This document shows, in pieces, positions 20,756 through 29,648 of a DNA stretch of 64,000 nt; the stretch's first letter is position 1; each line of letters starts with the position of its first letter. A program made the position numbers and the translations under genes. Location of the stretch: the NCBI RefSeq assembly GCF_019469265.1, contig NZ_CP048268.1, forward strand, positions 1,209,501-1,273,500, in the 5' to 3' direction. The DNA comes from Lactobacillus panisapium. GTDB lineage: Bacteria > Bacillota > Bacilli > Lactobacillales > Lactobacillaceae. Under the pieces are notes generated by a model. The model made no database searches. It was given only the letters and a program-made list of their open reading frames with translations, and was not told where the DNA came from.

Positions 20756-22213
20756 TTATTGTAAATATCTTTGTGCATGTTGAGCAGCATTTCTGCCGGA
20801 ATAAAAGGCATAACCAGCACAAGTACCCGGCATGTTAGGGCCATAGGTGTCACCTGTTAATCCTGCTGCATCATTACCGGTTGCATAGATACCAGAAATT
20901 GGTTTACCGTATTTATCTTCAAGCTCATTATCAGGGGTCACCTTTAAACCGCCCATTGTACAAAAAGCACCAACACTCAATTTGAAACCATAAAACGGTC
21001 CTTTTTCTACCGACCTTAGATATTGGGGATCCTTACCAAAGAATTGATCCTCACCATTTTCAACAAACTGGTTGTATTGTCCAATCGTCTTTGTTAACTT
21101 TTCTTGAGGAAGATTCATTTCTTTTGCTAAATTTTCAATAGTGTCGGCTTTAAAAATAAATGGTTTGTTATCAATAAGAGCTTGATCAATTTCATCTTGT
21201 AAATGAGTCATTTTTTGCCCACGTTTAACATAGACGCCTAGGCCCATAAAATTCCCTTTTTCAATCATCTCGGTAATATTTTTTTGATCTAAAATACTAT
21301 ATACACTATTTTGACTATACAAAGCATTTCCAGCATAAGAGAAATTATAAATTACTGATTCATCAACAAAACGCTCGCCGTTTTCATTAACCCAAAGTAG
21401 TGGCTGCTGCCCAGCAGCAACGTTCATCTGACTGTTCATCATTTTAAAAGATGGTTCTTCAGGGTCTTTTAAATAGCCACCAAATAGCATTGCCATGCCC
21501 ATTCCTGCTTTTTGTCCGCCTACTTGCCAACCTAAGCGTAAACCATCACCAGTACCTTTACCAGAAGAAACGGTAACTAATCTCGTCAAATCATAGTCAG
21601 TATCATGAGCCATCATTTCTGAATTGTTCAGATAACCACCAGCAGCTAGAATAACCACCTTAGCAGTAACTGTCTCAGTTTGACCATCAGCCTCGCTTTT
21701 AAGAGTTATTTTTTTCTTACCCCCGCGACAAATTTCCAAATCAATTGCAGAAACCGAAGTCAACAATTCGCCACCTAATTTTTTAAATTTAGGCTGTAAC
21801 GCTTTATGCATCACTGCGTCCCCAAAGCCTTCATAAATATGCCAAGTAGCCTCTCCTGCTCCCATTGCTTGAACGTTTTCATACTTAACACCTTCATCAT
21901 GGAGCCATTGGACATTTTCTGCACTAGCATCTAAATATTTGCGCCAAATTCTTGAATCAGCTTTATACTTTGAATATTCGACTTCTTCTTGCAAAACATC
22001 AATTGTTGAAACGTCAATTCCTTGCTTTTTCTGTAAATATGAATCAACTGCAAATAAACCCTCGCTATAATTAGCCGACCCACCTGTATGACGTCCTTTT
22101 TCGAGCATTAAAACTTGATTGCCATGTTCAACGGCGGTTAAGGCAGCAGCCTGACCTGCAGCACCCGAACCAACAACGACTACATCATAAGTTGATAACT
22201 TTGTTAAACTCAT
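20756..22213 (-). CDS. FAD-dependent fumarate-reductase-like oxidoreductase
   Basis: Member of the FAD-binding-2 family (fumarate reductase flavoprotein / 3-ketosteroid dehydrogenase / urocanate reductase). The Rossmann motif VVVVGSGAAGQAAALTAVEHG is at residues 11-31, followed by the family's GGSANYSEG. A capping domain fills the middle, and the C-terminal FAD motif GIYATGNDAAG...YGPNMPGTCAGYAF closes the protein. Length 485: the catalytic flavin part only, with no FMN-binding or haem domain and no export signal, so it should act in the cytoplasm. Electron donor and substrate cannot be read from the sequence. ATG 22213 has GGAGG. It is divergent from a LysR gene, the likely regulator. Confidence 0.85.
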   Translation of the reverse strand: MSLTKLSTYDVVVVGSGAAGQAAALTAVEHGNQVLMLEKGRHTGGSANYSEGLFAVDSYLQKKQGIDVSTIDVLQEEVEYSKYKADSRIWRKYLDASAENVQWLHDEGVKYENVQAMGAGEATWHIYEGFGDAVMHKALQPKFKKLGGELLTSVSAIDLEICRGGKKKITLKSEADGQTETVTAKVVILAAGGYLNNSEMMAHDTDYDLTRLVTVSSGKGTGDGLRLGWQVGGQKAGMGMAMLFGGYLKDPEEPSFKMMNSQMNVAAGQQPLLWVNENGERFVDESVIYNFSYAGNALYSQNSVYSILDQKNITEMIEKGNFMGLGVYVKRGQKMTHLQDEIDQALIDNKPFIFKADTIENLAKEMNLPQEKLTKTIGQYNQFVENGEDQFFGKDPQYLRSVEKGPFYGFKLSVGAFCTMGGLKVTPDNELEDKYGKPISGIYATGNDAAGLTGDTYGPNMPGTCAGYAFYSGRNAAQHAQRYLQ

Positions 22214-22257
22214 TAGACTTTTCCTCCAAAATAAATAATTTATGCTTTAATCCTAGC

Positions 22258-22273
22258 TTCTATCTGCGTAGAA
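22258..22273. promoter_or_regulatory. Candidate LysR operator between flavoprotein and lysR
   Basis: Inverted repeat TTCTA-N6-TAGAA in the 109-base gap between the divergent genes, of the T-N11-A type favoured by LysR proteins. A second TAGAAT copy follows at 22281-22286. This is inference from position and symmetry only. Confidence 0.45.
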
Positions 22274-22322
22274 TGACAGGTAGAATATTTTGCGTCAGGC
22301 GAAGATGGAGGTTCGGGTAAAA

Positions 22323-23210
22323 ATGAATTTTGATCAACTAAATACTTTTATATCAGTAGTTGAAACGGGCAGTTTCCAAAAGACTGCAAAGACTAAATAT
22401 GTTAGCCAGAGATCTGTTTCTCAATCAATGCAAAAATTGGAAGAAGAATTAGGCTTTGAACTTTTTAAGCGTGGCAAAAACAAAATTATTGTTACTGATC
22501 AGGGACAAGCATTCTTCTTAAAAACTAAGGAAATGCTTCATAGCTACTTTGTTGAAATTAATTCTTTACGTCATCAAACTACATCAGTTCACCAAGAATT
22601 TAAAATTGGTTATTTTTCACCATTTGAAGGAGCATTAATGCGAAAGCAAGTTTATGCTTTCAGTAAGAAGTATCCGAACATAAAATTTAAAATTACTGAA
22701 GAAAGTATTGAGCACCTTATTTCTGATGTATCTCTAGGTATTCTAGATATGGCTTATATATTGGACTACGGTTCACAAGAATTTTTGACAAAAAATCTAA
22801 CTAGCAAAACCGTATTTCAAAGCACCATGGTTATTGGCGTCAGCAAACTCAATCCCTTAAGTCAGAACAATACCTTTCCTATTAAAGCATTGAAAGATAA
22901 GCCGATGCTCTACTATAGTCCAGAAAAAACTAATTATCTAAAACATGCTTTCCTGGCAACTTTGCCAGAAGCATATCAAAACATTCCAGTTGCACGTGTT
23001 TCAACAATTGAGCAAATGCAAACTTTAGTTACAGCTAATCAAGCTAATGCATATTATCCCGATGGTCTAATTCAATTAGGTTCTAATACCGAATCAGAAA
23101 TTAGCTACCTACCTTTGCAAGGAAATGAAAACAGTCAAAAATTTAAAATTCAGTCTATTTATCCTAAGCAAAGCAAAAAGTGTAACTTAATTAAACAATT
23201 TTTAGGTTAA
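22323..23210 (+). CDS. LysR-family transcriptional regulator
   Basis: N-terminal winged helix-turn-helix (MNFDQLNTFISVVETGSFQKTAKTKY-type, then VSQRSVSQSMQKLEEELGFELF) followed by a periplasmic-binding-like effector domain. With the start at ATG 22323 it has 295 residues, usual for the family. An upstream in-frame extension to 22290 is unlikely, because the protein then lacks the conserved beginning. The gene is divergent from the flavoprotein gene at 20756-22213, which suggests it controls that gene; the inducer is unknown. Confidence 0.88.
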   Translation: MNFDQLNTFISVVETGSFQKTAKTKYVSQRSVSQSMQKLEEELGFELFKRGKNKIIVTDQGQAFFLKTKEMLHSYFVEINSLRHQTTSVHQEFKIGYFSPFEGALMRKQVYAFSKKYPNIKFKITEESIEHLISDVSLGILDMAYILDYGSQEFLTKNLTSKTVFQSTMVIGVSKLNPLSQNNTFPIKALKDKPMLYYSPEKTNYLKHAFLATLPEAYQNIPVARVSTIEQMQTLVTANQANAYYPDGLIQLGSNTESEISYLPLQGNENSQKFKIQSIYPKQSKKCNLIKQFLG

Positions 23211-23533
23211 AATCCTGTCATTGCATCTTGGGTTCAATTAAGCTCGATCTAATTAAACGTAATCTTGGCATGATTCTCTCAGAGCATAAACTATATTCAA
23301 TAGTTACAAGACTTACATATTATCCATTATTGATCGTAGTGATTACCTACAGCATTCCTTATCTTCCAATTTAAACAGACTAAAGATATGCTTTGCACTA
23401 GTATCCAGATGAAAGCTGCTGTTTAAATGACTATCAAAAATTTAGGTTTAAACTAAAGCAAAACATGGTAAAAAGCAACAAATAGTTGACACCGTTTTAT
23501 GCATAGCGGTTGAATTAATCATTATCTAGACTA
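23211..23533. other. Gene-free stretch with a possible short remnant
   Basis: This gap between lysR and the terminator at 23534 holds no complete gene. On the plus strand an open frame of 49 codons from a TTG (23228-23374) encodes a basic stretch and then a strongly hydrophobic end (YYPLLIVVITYSIPYLPI). It has no ribosome-binding site and may be the scrap of a membrane protein, or chance. I cannot assign it. Confidence 0.3.
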
Positions 23534-23579
23534 AGAAAAGGACCAACTCCAATTAAATTTTGGGAGTTGGTCCTTTTCT
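23534..23579. terminator. Strong bidirectional terminator
   Basis: Perfect 17-bp stem AGAAAAGGACCAACTCC / GGAGTTGGTCCTTTTCT around a 12-base A/T-rich loop, with U-rich tails on both strands. It can end both the lysR transcript (plus) and the ROK kinase transcript (minus). Confidence 0.92.
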
Positions 23580-23639
23580 AAAATCTAATAAATTGTTTTC
23601 ATTTGCAACAGATAGCGATTTTTACGGATCGCATTTATC

Positions 23640-24545
23640 TTAAACAGTTTCGTGATCTGTTTGTAGCAGTAAATTATATAGCGAACCGTACAAATTAGAA
23701 TCATTTCTAAACTTAGCAGCAACAATTTCCGGTTTAGTTAAAGTTTGACCGATAATCGAATTATCATCATTAACTAGTTGATCATAAGCCTGCTTAATTC
23801 CATCAATCAAGCATGATTGGGCACTAATTCCACCACCAATGGCAATTTTATTAACGTCAACCACAGTTTGCATGTTAAGAATTAAAGTAGCAATCTGCAA
23901 ACAATACTGTTCAAAAATAGCAACTGCCTCGGGAACATGGTTTTTAATTGCTTCAAAAGCGTGAACACCATCGCTTACATCCTCATAACCTAATTGTTCA
24001 TTTACCTGGCCAACAAAGCGAACGGCCGAACATAACTTGCCGATACTACCCTGCATATCCTTAGGATTAGAAATATCAGCAATCATGAAGCTCATTTCTC
24101 CGGCTTGATTATGCGTACCTTGAAGAAGGTGACCGTTGACTATAATACCGCTACCCACTCCGGTACCCAAGGTAATAGCAGCACAGTTTTTTTCGTCTTT
24201 TAAGTTTCCTAACCAATTTTCTGCTAAAATGCTTGCTTTACCATCATTAATTACGGCAACAGGAAAATCTTCTGCTTCATAAATTTGACCAAAATCTATT
24301 CCATCTAAAAAAGGAATAGCACCACCAAACCTAATTTTCGTTTTGTCAATTTTACCTGGTGCACAAAAAGCTAAGCCTTTAATTGAACCGGAATATTTTT
24401 GAACAATTTGATCAATTTGTGCCAGAAACTTGTCTTTGCCATCTGGCGTGCTCACTTTACCTTTTTCAATTATATGACCAGATACATCAATTTGTGCGTA
24501 CTTGATTTCAGTACCGCCAATATCAATACTTAAATAATTTTTCAT
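23640..24545 (-). CDS. ROK-family sugar kinase
   Basis: Cytoplasmic ATP-dependent sugar kinase of the ROK family (glucokinase, beta-glucoside or N-acetylhexosamine kinases). The phosphate-1 motif DIGGTEIKYAQID lies at residues 8-20, and ITLGTGVGSGIIVNG and GEMSFM are the middle motifs. I see no CxCGxxGC zinc motif, which the classic ROK glucokinases and repressors carry; zinc-less members include beta-glucoside kinase-like proteins. 301 residues and no helix-turn-helix, so an enzyme rather than a regulator. ATG start at 24545; monocistronic, followed by a strong terminator. The substrate is not deducible. Confidence 0.85.
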   Translation of the reverse strand: MKNYLSIDIGGTEIKYAQIDVSGHIIEKGKVSTPDGKDKFLAQIDQIVQKYSGSIKGLAFCAPGKIDKTKIRFGGAIPFLDGIDFGQIYEAEDFPVAVINDGKASILAENWLGNLKDEKNCAAITLGTGVGSGIIVNGHLLQGTHNQAGEMSFMIADISNPKDMQGSIGKLCSAVRFVGQVNEQLGYEDVSDGVHAFEAIKNHVPEAVAIFEQYCLQIATLILNMQTVVDVNKIAIGGGISAQSCLIDGIKQAYDQLVNDDNSIIGQTLTKPEIVAAKFRNDSNLYGSLYNLLLQTDHETV

Positions 24546-24875
24546 ACTAACCCTTCAAGAAAAAATTTAGTCAAAAACCAAATAACTATCAAAACTTAAA
24601 TTTAACATGGAATCATCTTGAAACAATGTCTGATGAAATTTCCTTTTAAAATTATAACTTAAAAAAATTTCTTTTTTGATAAAATTAGATTTTATTTGTT
24701 TCTTTGCAAGATTTTAAAAAATTTTTTGTCTTTGAGAATATCTGACTAAGCAAAAAAACTGACTTCAATAAGTTTGAAATCAGTTTTAAGAAAAGTTTTT
24801 AAACAATTTGATAATGTTTAGTACCAGCAGTCATCCTAATTAATCTTGCGAAACACTATCAATTATAATTAGCGT
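24546..24875. other. Gene-free stretch upstream of the ROK kinase
   Basis: Mostly A/T-rich DNA. It contains the ROK promoter region (a TATAAT-like box on the minus strand at 24651-24656), the terminator at 24753-24787 and, upstream of that terminator, decayed sequence continuing from the flavoprotein remnant. A 17-codon minus-strand frame ending in MTAGTKHYQIV is seen at about 24797-24850 and could be another scrap. No complete gene. Confidence 0.5.
24753..24787 (-). terminator. Terminator downstream of the flavoprotein remnant
   Basis: AAAACTGA-C-TTCAA pairs with TTGAA-A-TCAGTTTT around a short loop, with a U run on the minus strand. It lies after the remnant and the esterase gene, so it now probably ends the mdc/MFS/esterase transcript. 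Confidence 0.7.
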
Positions 24876-24962
24876 TTAGTTTTTTGCAGCGTTTATTCCG
24901 GCTAAACGGCCAAACGTTTGAGCATGACTTGATGCTAGTCCGGGAACACGATCATTATATGA
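24876..24962 (-). pseudogene. C-terminal remnant of a fumarate-reductase-like flavoprotein
   Basis: The minus strand reads SYNDRVPGLASSHAQTFGRL then AGINAAKN and a TAA stop. This resembles the FAD-contacting C-terminal end of FAD-binding-2 flavoproteins (a 'PG..S..A..FGR.AG..AA' pattern), the same family as the intact gene at 20756-22213 but clearly a different member. There is no start, no ribosome-binding site and no upstream body: the fragment begins within nine bases of the esterase stop codon. It looks like the tail left after a deletion or replacement. Identification rests on about 28 residues. Confidence 0.65.
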
Positions 24963-24970
24963 CCCCCTTT

Positions 24971-26023
24971 TTATTTGTGTTGCTTAAAAAGCCATGGTAA
25001 TAACTCTGGGGTATTAAAAGCTCTCGCCCAACTTGCATGCGGATTAGGCTTAACAGTGTTCTTAGGATAAATAGTGACCTTCAGCTGCTTGCCCCCTGCT
25101 TTGTGAATGGCCTCTTCAGCTTTCTTAGTTCCGAGTACCCCAACAGTTGGATCATCTTCGGCATGAAAGGCCCAAATTGGTAATTGTGCCAAAGTCTTAC
25201 CTTCTTCAGGGCTTGCAAGCATATACCGTCCTTTTCCTTGATCACCATAACCTTTTTTGCCATCATCATAAACATAACCGGAACAAGGCACTAGAGCTGC
25301 AAAAATATCTGCATGATGTACGCCCATATACCAGGTTGTCGAAGCACCATTTGATAAGCCAGTTAAATAAATGCGCTTCGTGTCAATGTTGTACTCAGAT
25401 TCTGTTTGTTTAAGTAAAATGAACAGTGCTTTGCGAAAATCTTTTCTAAACCACCCATTTAGAGTTGGTGCCCAAGTAGCTTGCGGAACTAAAATAACAG
25501 CATCTTCTTTAGTTTTAGCATAATCATGCAAGGTCTTTGGCACATCATTGGCCAGTAGCGGCATGCCATTGTTAAAACCACGCTCGCCAGAACCATGTAA
25601 AAACAATACTAACGGCCGCTTTTTCCGATTGGTACCAGAAGCATAAATTGAATAGCTTAATTGAATTGTATCCGTTTGAATAATTTTTTGCTTAAAATCT
25701 GCTAAAAATGGATCTGGTTGGAACGCAACTTCAATTTCAGGTTGCATCCCGTTAACGTGAAGCATTATTTGTGGCAAAGCTACCTGATTAATAAACTTAG
25801 CCGGATCAAAACTTAAGGCTAACAATTCCTTGGTCAATTTAAAATAATAGATTATCTGATTTTGCTCTTTCTCAATCCTAGTTATTTGTAATTCTTTACC
25901 TTCTATTGTAAAAGAAATTCGGTTTTGTAAATCTTTGGTCATTTGACTTGGCGTAATCTTGGCGCTGGTTACGAAATAACCATTGTCAGTAACTTCTTCT
26001 TGATACACTACATTTAATTTCAT
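24971..26023 (-). CDS. Alpha/beta hydrolase (COG4099-type esterase/peptidase)
   Basis: Predicted intracellular serine hydrolase. An N-terminal beta-rich domain (about 1-115) precedes an alpha/beta-hydrolase domain. That domain has the oxyanion-region motif FLHGSGERG, the nucleophile elbow GLSNGAS (Ser224), AEDDPTV (Asp290 region) and NPHASW (His329), a full catalytic triad. This layout matches the predicted peptidase/esterase family that includes feruloyl- and acetyl-esterase-like enzymes. No signal peptide. I choose ATG 26023 (350 residues) because AGGAG is eight bases upstream; ATG 26029 would be only two bases from it. It follows the MFS gene by 11 bases, so the two are cotranscribed and probably share a substrate. 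Confidence 0.85.
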   Translation of the reverse strand: MKLNVVYQEEVTDNGYFVTSAKITPSQMTKDLQNRISFTIEGKELQITRIEKEQNQIIYYFKLTKELLALSFDPAKFINQVALPQIMLHVNGMQPEIEVAFQPDPFLADFKQKIIQTDTIQLSYSIYASGTNRKKRPLVLFLHGSGERGFNNGMPLLANDVPKTLHDYAKTKEDAVILVPQATWAPTLNGWFRKDFRKALFILLKQTESEYNIDTKRIYLTGLSNGASTTWYMGVHHADIFAALVPCSGYVYDDGKKGYGDQGKGRYMLASPEEGKTLAQLPIWAFHAEDDPTVGVLGTKKAEEAIHKAGGKQLKVTIYPKNTVKPNPHASWARAFNTPELLPWLFKQHK

Positions 26024-26034
26024 GCTCATAACTC

Positions 26035-27246
26035 CTATTTTGTTGTTTTTCTTAACCTATTGTTTCTAATAATTGCCAAAATCACAAAAACAATTCCGAC
26101 AAATACTAAATACCACATTGCAATTCTGATAATGTTCATTGGTCCCGACAAATGTAAAATGGATGCTGTAAGTGCCATCGTGTATGGTGAAATAAAAGCT
26201 CCACCATTGTTAAATACTTTTGCCAAAGATAAGAAGAAATCCTTGGAAGTTGCTGGCACATCTTCCATTACCGCACCATAAATATACGGAAAAATAATAT
26301 TCGTGGCAGAAATTACCATCATTGATATCGTGAATACCAGCATATTAGGCGAATGAAGCACGCCCCAATAGCCAATAACCCCTAACAACATCGTAAATAC
26401 TGGTGTGTAATGTCCTAGTAACTGGTAAATTTTGCCATAAAAAGCTGTAAAAACTGCGCCAGCCAGTCCTGCTAACGCTAACGCAGTTGAGAAAAACTCT
26501 TGGTGTACTAAATTTAGTTGCTGAATTACAAGCGGAGTATCGGTTTGTTGTGGCATAATTGCATTGAAATATACAAATGACATTAATATTGCTACTAACG
26601 CTAAGATCGGCACATTAGTAGTTTTCTTTTCGGATTTAGCTTTAACTAGTTCTTCTTTTTGCCGAGATTTAATTTGTGCTTCAGTCTCTTTGCTATAGCC
26701 TAAAGCAAATAACAAAATGATTGGGATAAACAGCAGGTAAACTAAATAAGCTGCTTGCCAATTAATTTCAAGTAGTAAACCAGCAACAAAAACCGCCAAG
26801 CTTTGACCAAATGTTTGAATTGCTGATTGATACCCAAGTAAGGTCCGTTGCTCATCCCCACTCCAAATATCTCCAATTAAACTGGCCGTTGAAGTTGAAT
26901 ATAAACCGTTACCTGCTCCTAATACAAAACGCGCAATTTGAATCAGGTGAAAGTTGGTGCTAAAAAATGGCGCAACGCCCCCAATTAAACCGCAAAACAA
27001 GCCAAGCAAAACGGTTTTTCTTTTACCCAAGTATTTAATAAATAACGTTGACAAAAGGACAAAGATTACCATACCAATTGAAGGAATAGTCACTAATGCT
27101 TTCACATTCGCTACGCTTTCATGGGTAAAGTGCTTTGTCATCATTGGTAAAGTGCCCGAAACCGCACTAGCTGCAGTTAACAAGGTTGAAATTGATAAAA
27201 TACCTACTTTTAAAAGTGGACTTTTTTGCTTAATATTCTGAGTCAT
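26035..27246 (-). CDS. MFS transporter
   Basis: Major-facilitator protein of 403 residues with about 12 hydrophobic helices, a central hydrophilic Lys/Glu-rich loop (about residues 190-210) and GKRKTVLLG between helices 2 and 3, the family's loop motif. It belongs to the AraJ-like sugar-efflux/drug group by general appearance; direction and substrate cannot be read. ATG 27246 has GGAGAGG. It lies 90 bases after the interrupted araC gene and 11 before the esterase. A cre-like site at 27262-27275 stands just before its start. It is the only transporter near the mdc genes and could be a malonate or malonyl-ester importer, which is speculation. Confidence 0.88.
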   Translation of the reverse strand: MTQNIKQKSPLLKVGILSISTLLTAASAVSGTLPMMTKHFTHESVANVKALVTIPSIGMVIFVLLSTLFIKYLGKRKTVLLGLFCGLIGGVAPFFSTNFHLIQIARFVLGAGNGLYSTSTASLIGDIWSGDEQRTLLGYQSAIQTFGQSLAVFVAGLLLEINWQAAYLVYLLFIPIILLFALGYSKETEAQIKSRQKEELVKAKSEKKTTNVPILALVAILMSFVYFNAIMPQQTDTPLVIQQLNLVHQEFFSTALALAGLAGAVFTAFYGKIYQLLGHYTPVFTMLLGVIGYWGVLHSPNMLVFTISMMVISATNIIFPYIYGAVMEDVPATSKDFFLSLAKVFNNGGAFISPYTMALTASILHLSGPMNIIRIAMWYLVFVGIVFVILAIIRNNRLRKTTK

Positions 27247-27261
27247 TTTCCTCTCCTTCCA

Positions 27262-27275
27262 TGTAATCGCTTACT
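27262..27275. promoter_or_regulatory. cre-like catabolite-repression site before the MFS gene
   Basis: TGTAATCGCTTACT fits the degenerate cre pattern TGNAANCGNTNNCW. It lies 16 bases upstream of the MFS start codon, so CcpA binding would block transcription of the MFS-esterase pair. Confidence 0.5.
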
Positions 27276-27336
27276 AAGATATTATAAAAGAAGAATATTG
27301 ACTAAATATTGCAATTATTTTTATTAAATAGGTAAA

Positions 27337-28173
27337 TTATTGACTTTTTAACCTTTTCCGATAAGTGGAAGGTGTTGCACTATAGACATCTTTAAATATT
27401 TTTTGCAGGCTTCGAACATTGGCAAAACCGCATTGGTCGGCAATAACGGTAACAGGCAAGTCAGTATTAACTAGTAAATCATAGGCATGTTGTAAACGAA
27501 TCAGCTGCAAGTAATGAATCAAGCTTGTTTGTACTTCGGTTTTAAATAAGCGATCCAAATATGCCTTTGAAAGGCCAAAGTGATCAGCAACTTCGTCTAA
27601 AGTTAAGCTATCTCGATAATTGGCGGTTAAAAAATTAATGATATCTTTAACCTTGTCCTGCTTTCTGGCATCATTAAAGCAAATAATATTCTTTTTTGGT
27701 ACAACAAAATTTCTGAGAAGAAGCGCCATTAAAAGATAAAAATGTCCTAATATTTCAATCTTATTTTCATGATTATGTTGATTAGTCCAAAGCTGATAAA
27801 TCCTTGTTAGCTCAGTTTTTACCTTCAGCATTATTTCCTGATCAGTGATTTGAGAAATAAAATACAAATGATTAATTTCAGGCAGCAATTCATTCAAGAA
27901 CTCAAATGGAACAAGAATGGTAATTGATCAACGAGCATTACCTGGACAAATATTTTCGACACCATGAACTTCACCAGAATTAATAATTATGAAATCGCCG
28001 TCACTCAAGTGCGTTTTGTGCCCCGAAGTTAGGTAATCGCCTTCACCATGAATAGTAAAATCAATTTCTAGGGCACGGTGCCAGTGTTTAGTAATTTGAA
28101 GTGCTGAAGAATTATGAATAATAATCTTAAACGGTAAGATTCCCTTAGTAACAATAATTTCATGACGAAACAT
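27337..28173 (-). pseudogene. AraC-family regulator interrupted by an in-frame TGA
   Basis: One reading frame of 278 codons with a single TGA at 27928-27930. The first part (81 residues, MFRHEIIVTKGILPF...) is the cupin-type sensor domain ending GDFIIINSGEVHGVENICPG. After the stop the same frame continues SITILVPFEFLNELLPEI and ends in two AraC helix-turn-helix motifs (ADHFGLSKAYLDRLFK and ADQCGFANVRSLQKIFK). Without the TGA this would be an ordinary AraC activator. The stop probably replaces TGG (Trp) or CGA. It may be a genuine null mutation, a readthrough case or a sequencing error. It stands 12 bases after the hydrolase and 90 before the MFS gene. Confidence 0.85.
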
Positions 28174-28185
28174 CTTTATCTTCCT

Positions 28186-28986
28186 TTACTGTGGTAGATA
28201 ATGATTAAGTAATAAAAAATGGCGTAGTAATTGATTAAATTGTTGCGGTACTTCTGCCATTATATCGTGACCACAATTTGGCACAATGGAAGCGGTAATT
28301 TGAGGATTTTGTTCTGCCATCCAGTTTGCGAACTGAAAAGGATAATATGGACTCTTTTCAGCCGCAAAGATAATCATCTTCTGGCTGCTACGTTTAATTA
28401 TTTTCCGCCAGTCTAGCTGAACATGCTCTTGCAATAAGTCCAAATTTGCTTTTCGATCAAATGGGTAAGCAATTTTGGCTGGTAATAATTCCGTCATAAC
28501 AGAACTATCGATGCCATGAAGCGTTTCATGCACCTGCGGAGCTAATAGGGTCAAGTCTTGGTAATTTTCCAAAGTAAAATTCATAAAGCCATAGTGCCAA
28601 GACTTCGTATTTAGCATATATGGGCTTTGATCAATAATAACTGCTATATCAATAATTTGCGGTTTAATTTTTAACAAGTTATAAATAATACTCCCGCCCA
28701 TTGAATGGCCAATAAACGTGGCCCGAGTTATTTTTAGAAAACTTAATAGCTCAATTAGATCCTTAGTTAGTCTTTCAAGTGATTGTCCTTTGGCTGTACG
28801 CTGGCTTTTACCCATATTACGGTGATCATAAGTTAAAACGCTATAACCCATTTTTCTAAGGTAGGAAACTTGTTTTGTCCAAACTTCTTGATAGCCACCA
28901 AAACCGGTTATTAGAATCAGTGGCTTACCGGTGCCATAAAAATGAAAATTAAGTTCTACGTTATCGCTTGTTTTAAAAATACTCAT
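28186..28986 (-). CDS. Alpha/beta hydrolase
   Basis: Compact 266-residue alpha/beta hydrolase. LILITGFGGYQEVW forms the oxyanion region, FIGHSMGGS is the nucleophile elbow (Ser95) and NCGHDIMAEVP carries the catalytic His (240); the acid residue is not certain. No signal peptide. Its ATG overlaps the mdcG stop codon by four bases, so it is translationally coupled to the malonate decarboxylase genes. Substrate unknown. Such hydrolases act on esters, lactones or thioesters, and the context makes a malonyl ester a reasonable guess only. Confidence 0.85.
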   Translation of the reverse strand: MSIFKTSDNVELNFHFYGTGKPLILITGFGGYQEVWTKQVSYLRKMGYSVLTYDHRNMGKSQRTAKGQSLERLTKDLIELLSFLKITRATFIGHSMGGSIIYNLLKIKPQIIDIAVIIDQSPYMLNTKSWHYGFMNFTLENYQDLTLLAPQVHETLHGIDSSVMTELLPAKIAYPFDRKANLDLLQEHVQLDWRKIIKRSSQKMIIFAAEKSPYYPFQFANWMAEQNPQITASIVPNCGHDIMAEVPQQFNQLLRHFLLLNHYLPQ

Positions 28987-29648
28987 TTATTTTCCTGTAA
29001 AAATTGCCAAGGATCGACAACTAGAAGTGGTCCCGCAGCGGTTTTTACCAAAGTTTTTTTACTACGATTAGCAGCATATTCCTCTAATGAAAAACCGTTT
29101 TGACCTTTGACTACTTGTACATCAGCGTGCACATGATACTGATTCAGCTTTTGCAAAAGTTCTTGGGCCTGACTTCTGTTTAACGTAGGAGTTTGATAAA
29201 GTAGCAAATCTAAGTCACTGACATGTTCCGTCGTGCTTTTAACCATTTTTACACCGGTTGCCATTTCATATCCTAACGAGCCTCCTATTCCCCACTGAAA
29301 ATTGTTTAATAGCGGGACTATCTTTTGTAATGCCTGAAAAGGTGGAAGTTTTTGTCTATCTTCAGATAAACCTTCCCAACTTTTATGTTGAATAAAGTAC
29401 TGGGGATGATATTGCTTTTTAATAGCTGCAACATTTAAGTAGCAAGCAAACCTTTGCTTTCTTTCGTAACCTCTTATTCCAACTGGGATCAGATTATCGT
29501 TGATTAAGCCCCGTCTAACCACCACTGTTTTTGTCTCAGACAAAGAATCCTTTGCCCAGCCAGGTAAAGGATTCTCGGTTAAAACTAGATCTTGCAAACT
29601 AGTGAATTGCAGTAAATCATTGGGCCATATTGCCGTTAATCGTTCCAT
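28983..29648 (-). CDS. mdcG: Malonate decarboxylase holo-ACP synthase MdcG
   Basis: Transfers the phosphoribosyl-dephospho-CoA prosthetic group from its triphosphate precursor to Ser of the apo acyl carrier protein MdcC. The 221 residues show the MdcG pattern: N-terminal PNDLL and PGWAKDSL, VVVRRG...IPVGIRGYERKQRFA, and the nucleotidyltransferase-like GGSLGYEMATG...SDLDLLLYQ. The start overlaps the mdcDE stop by 13 bases. The precursor is normally made by MdcB, whose gene is not in this window; a CitG-type enzyme elsewhere may supply it. Confidence 0.88.
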   Translation of the reverse strand: MERLTAIWPNDLLQFTSLQDLVLTENPLPGWAKDSLSETKTVVVRRGLINDNLIPVGIRGYERKQRFACYLNVAAIKKQYHPQYFIQHKSWEGLSEDRQKLPPFQALQKIVPLLNNFQWGIGGSLGYEMATGVKMVKSTTEHVSDLDLLLYQTPTLNRSQAQELLQKLNQYHVHADVQVVKGQNGFSLEEYAANRSKKTLVKTAAGPLLVVDPWQFLQENK

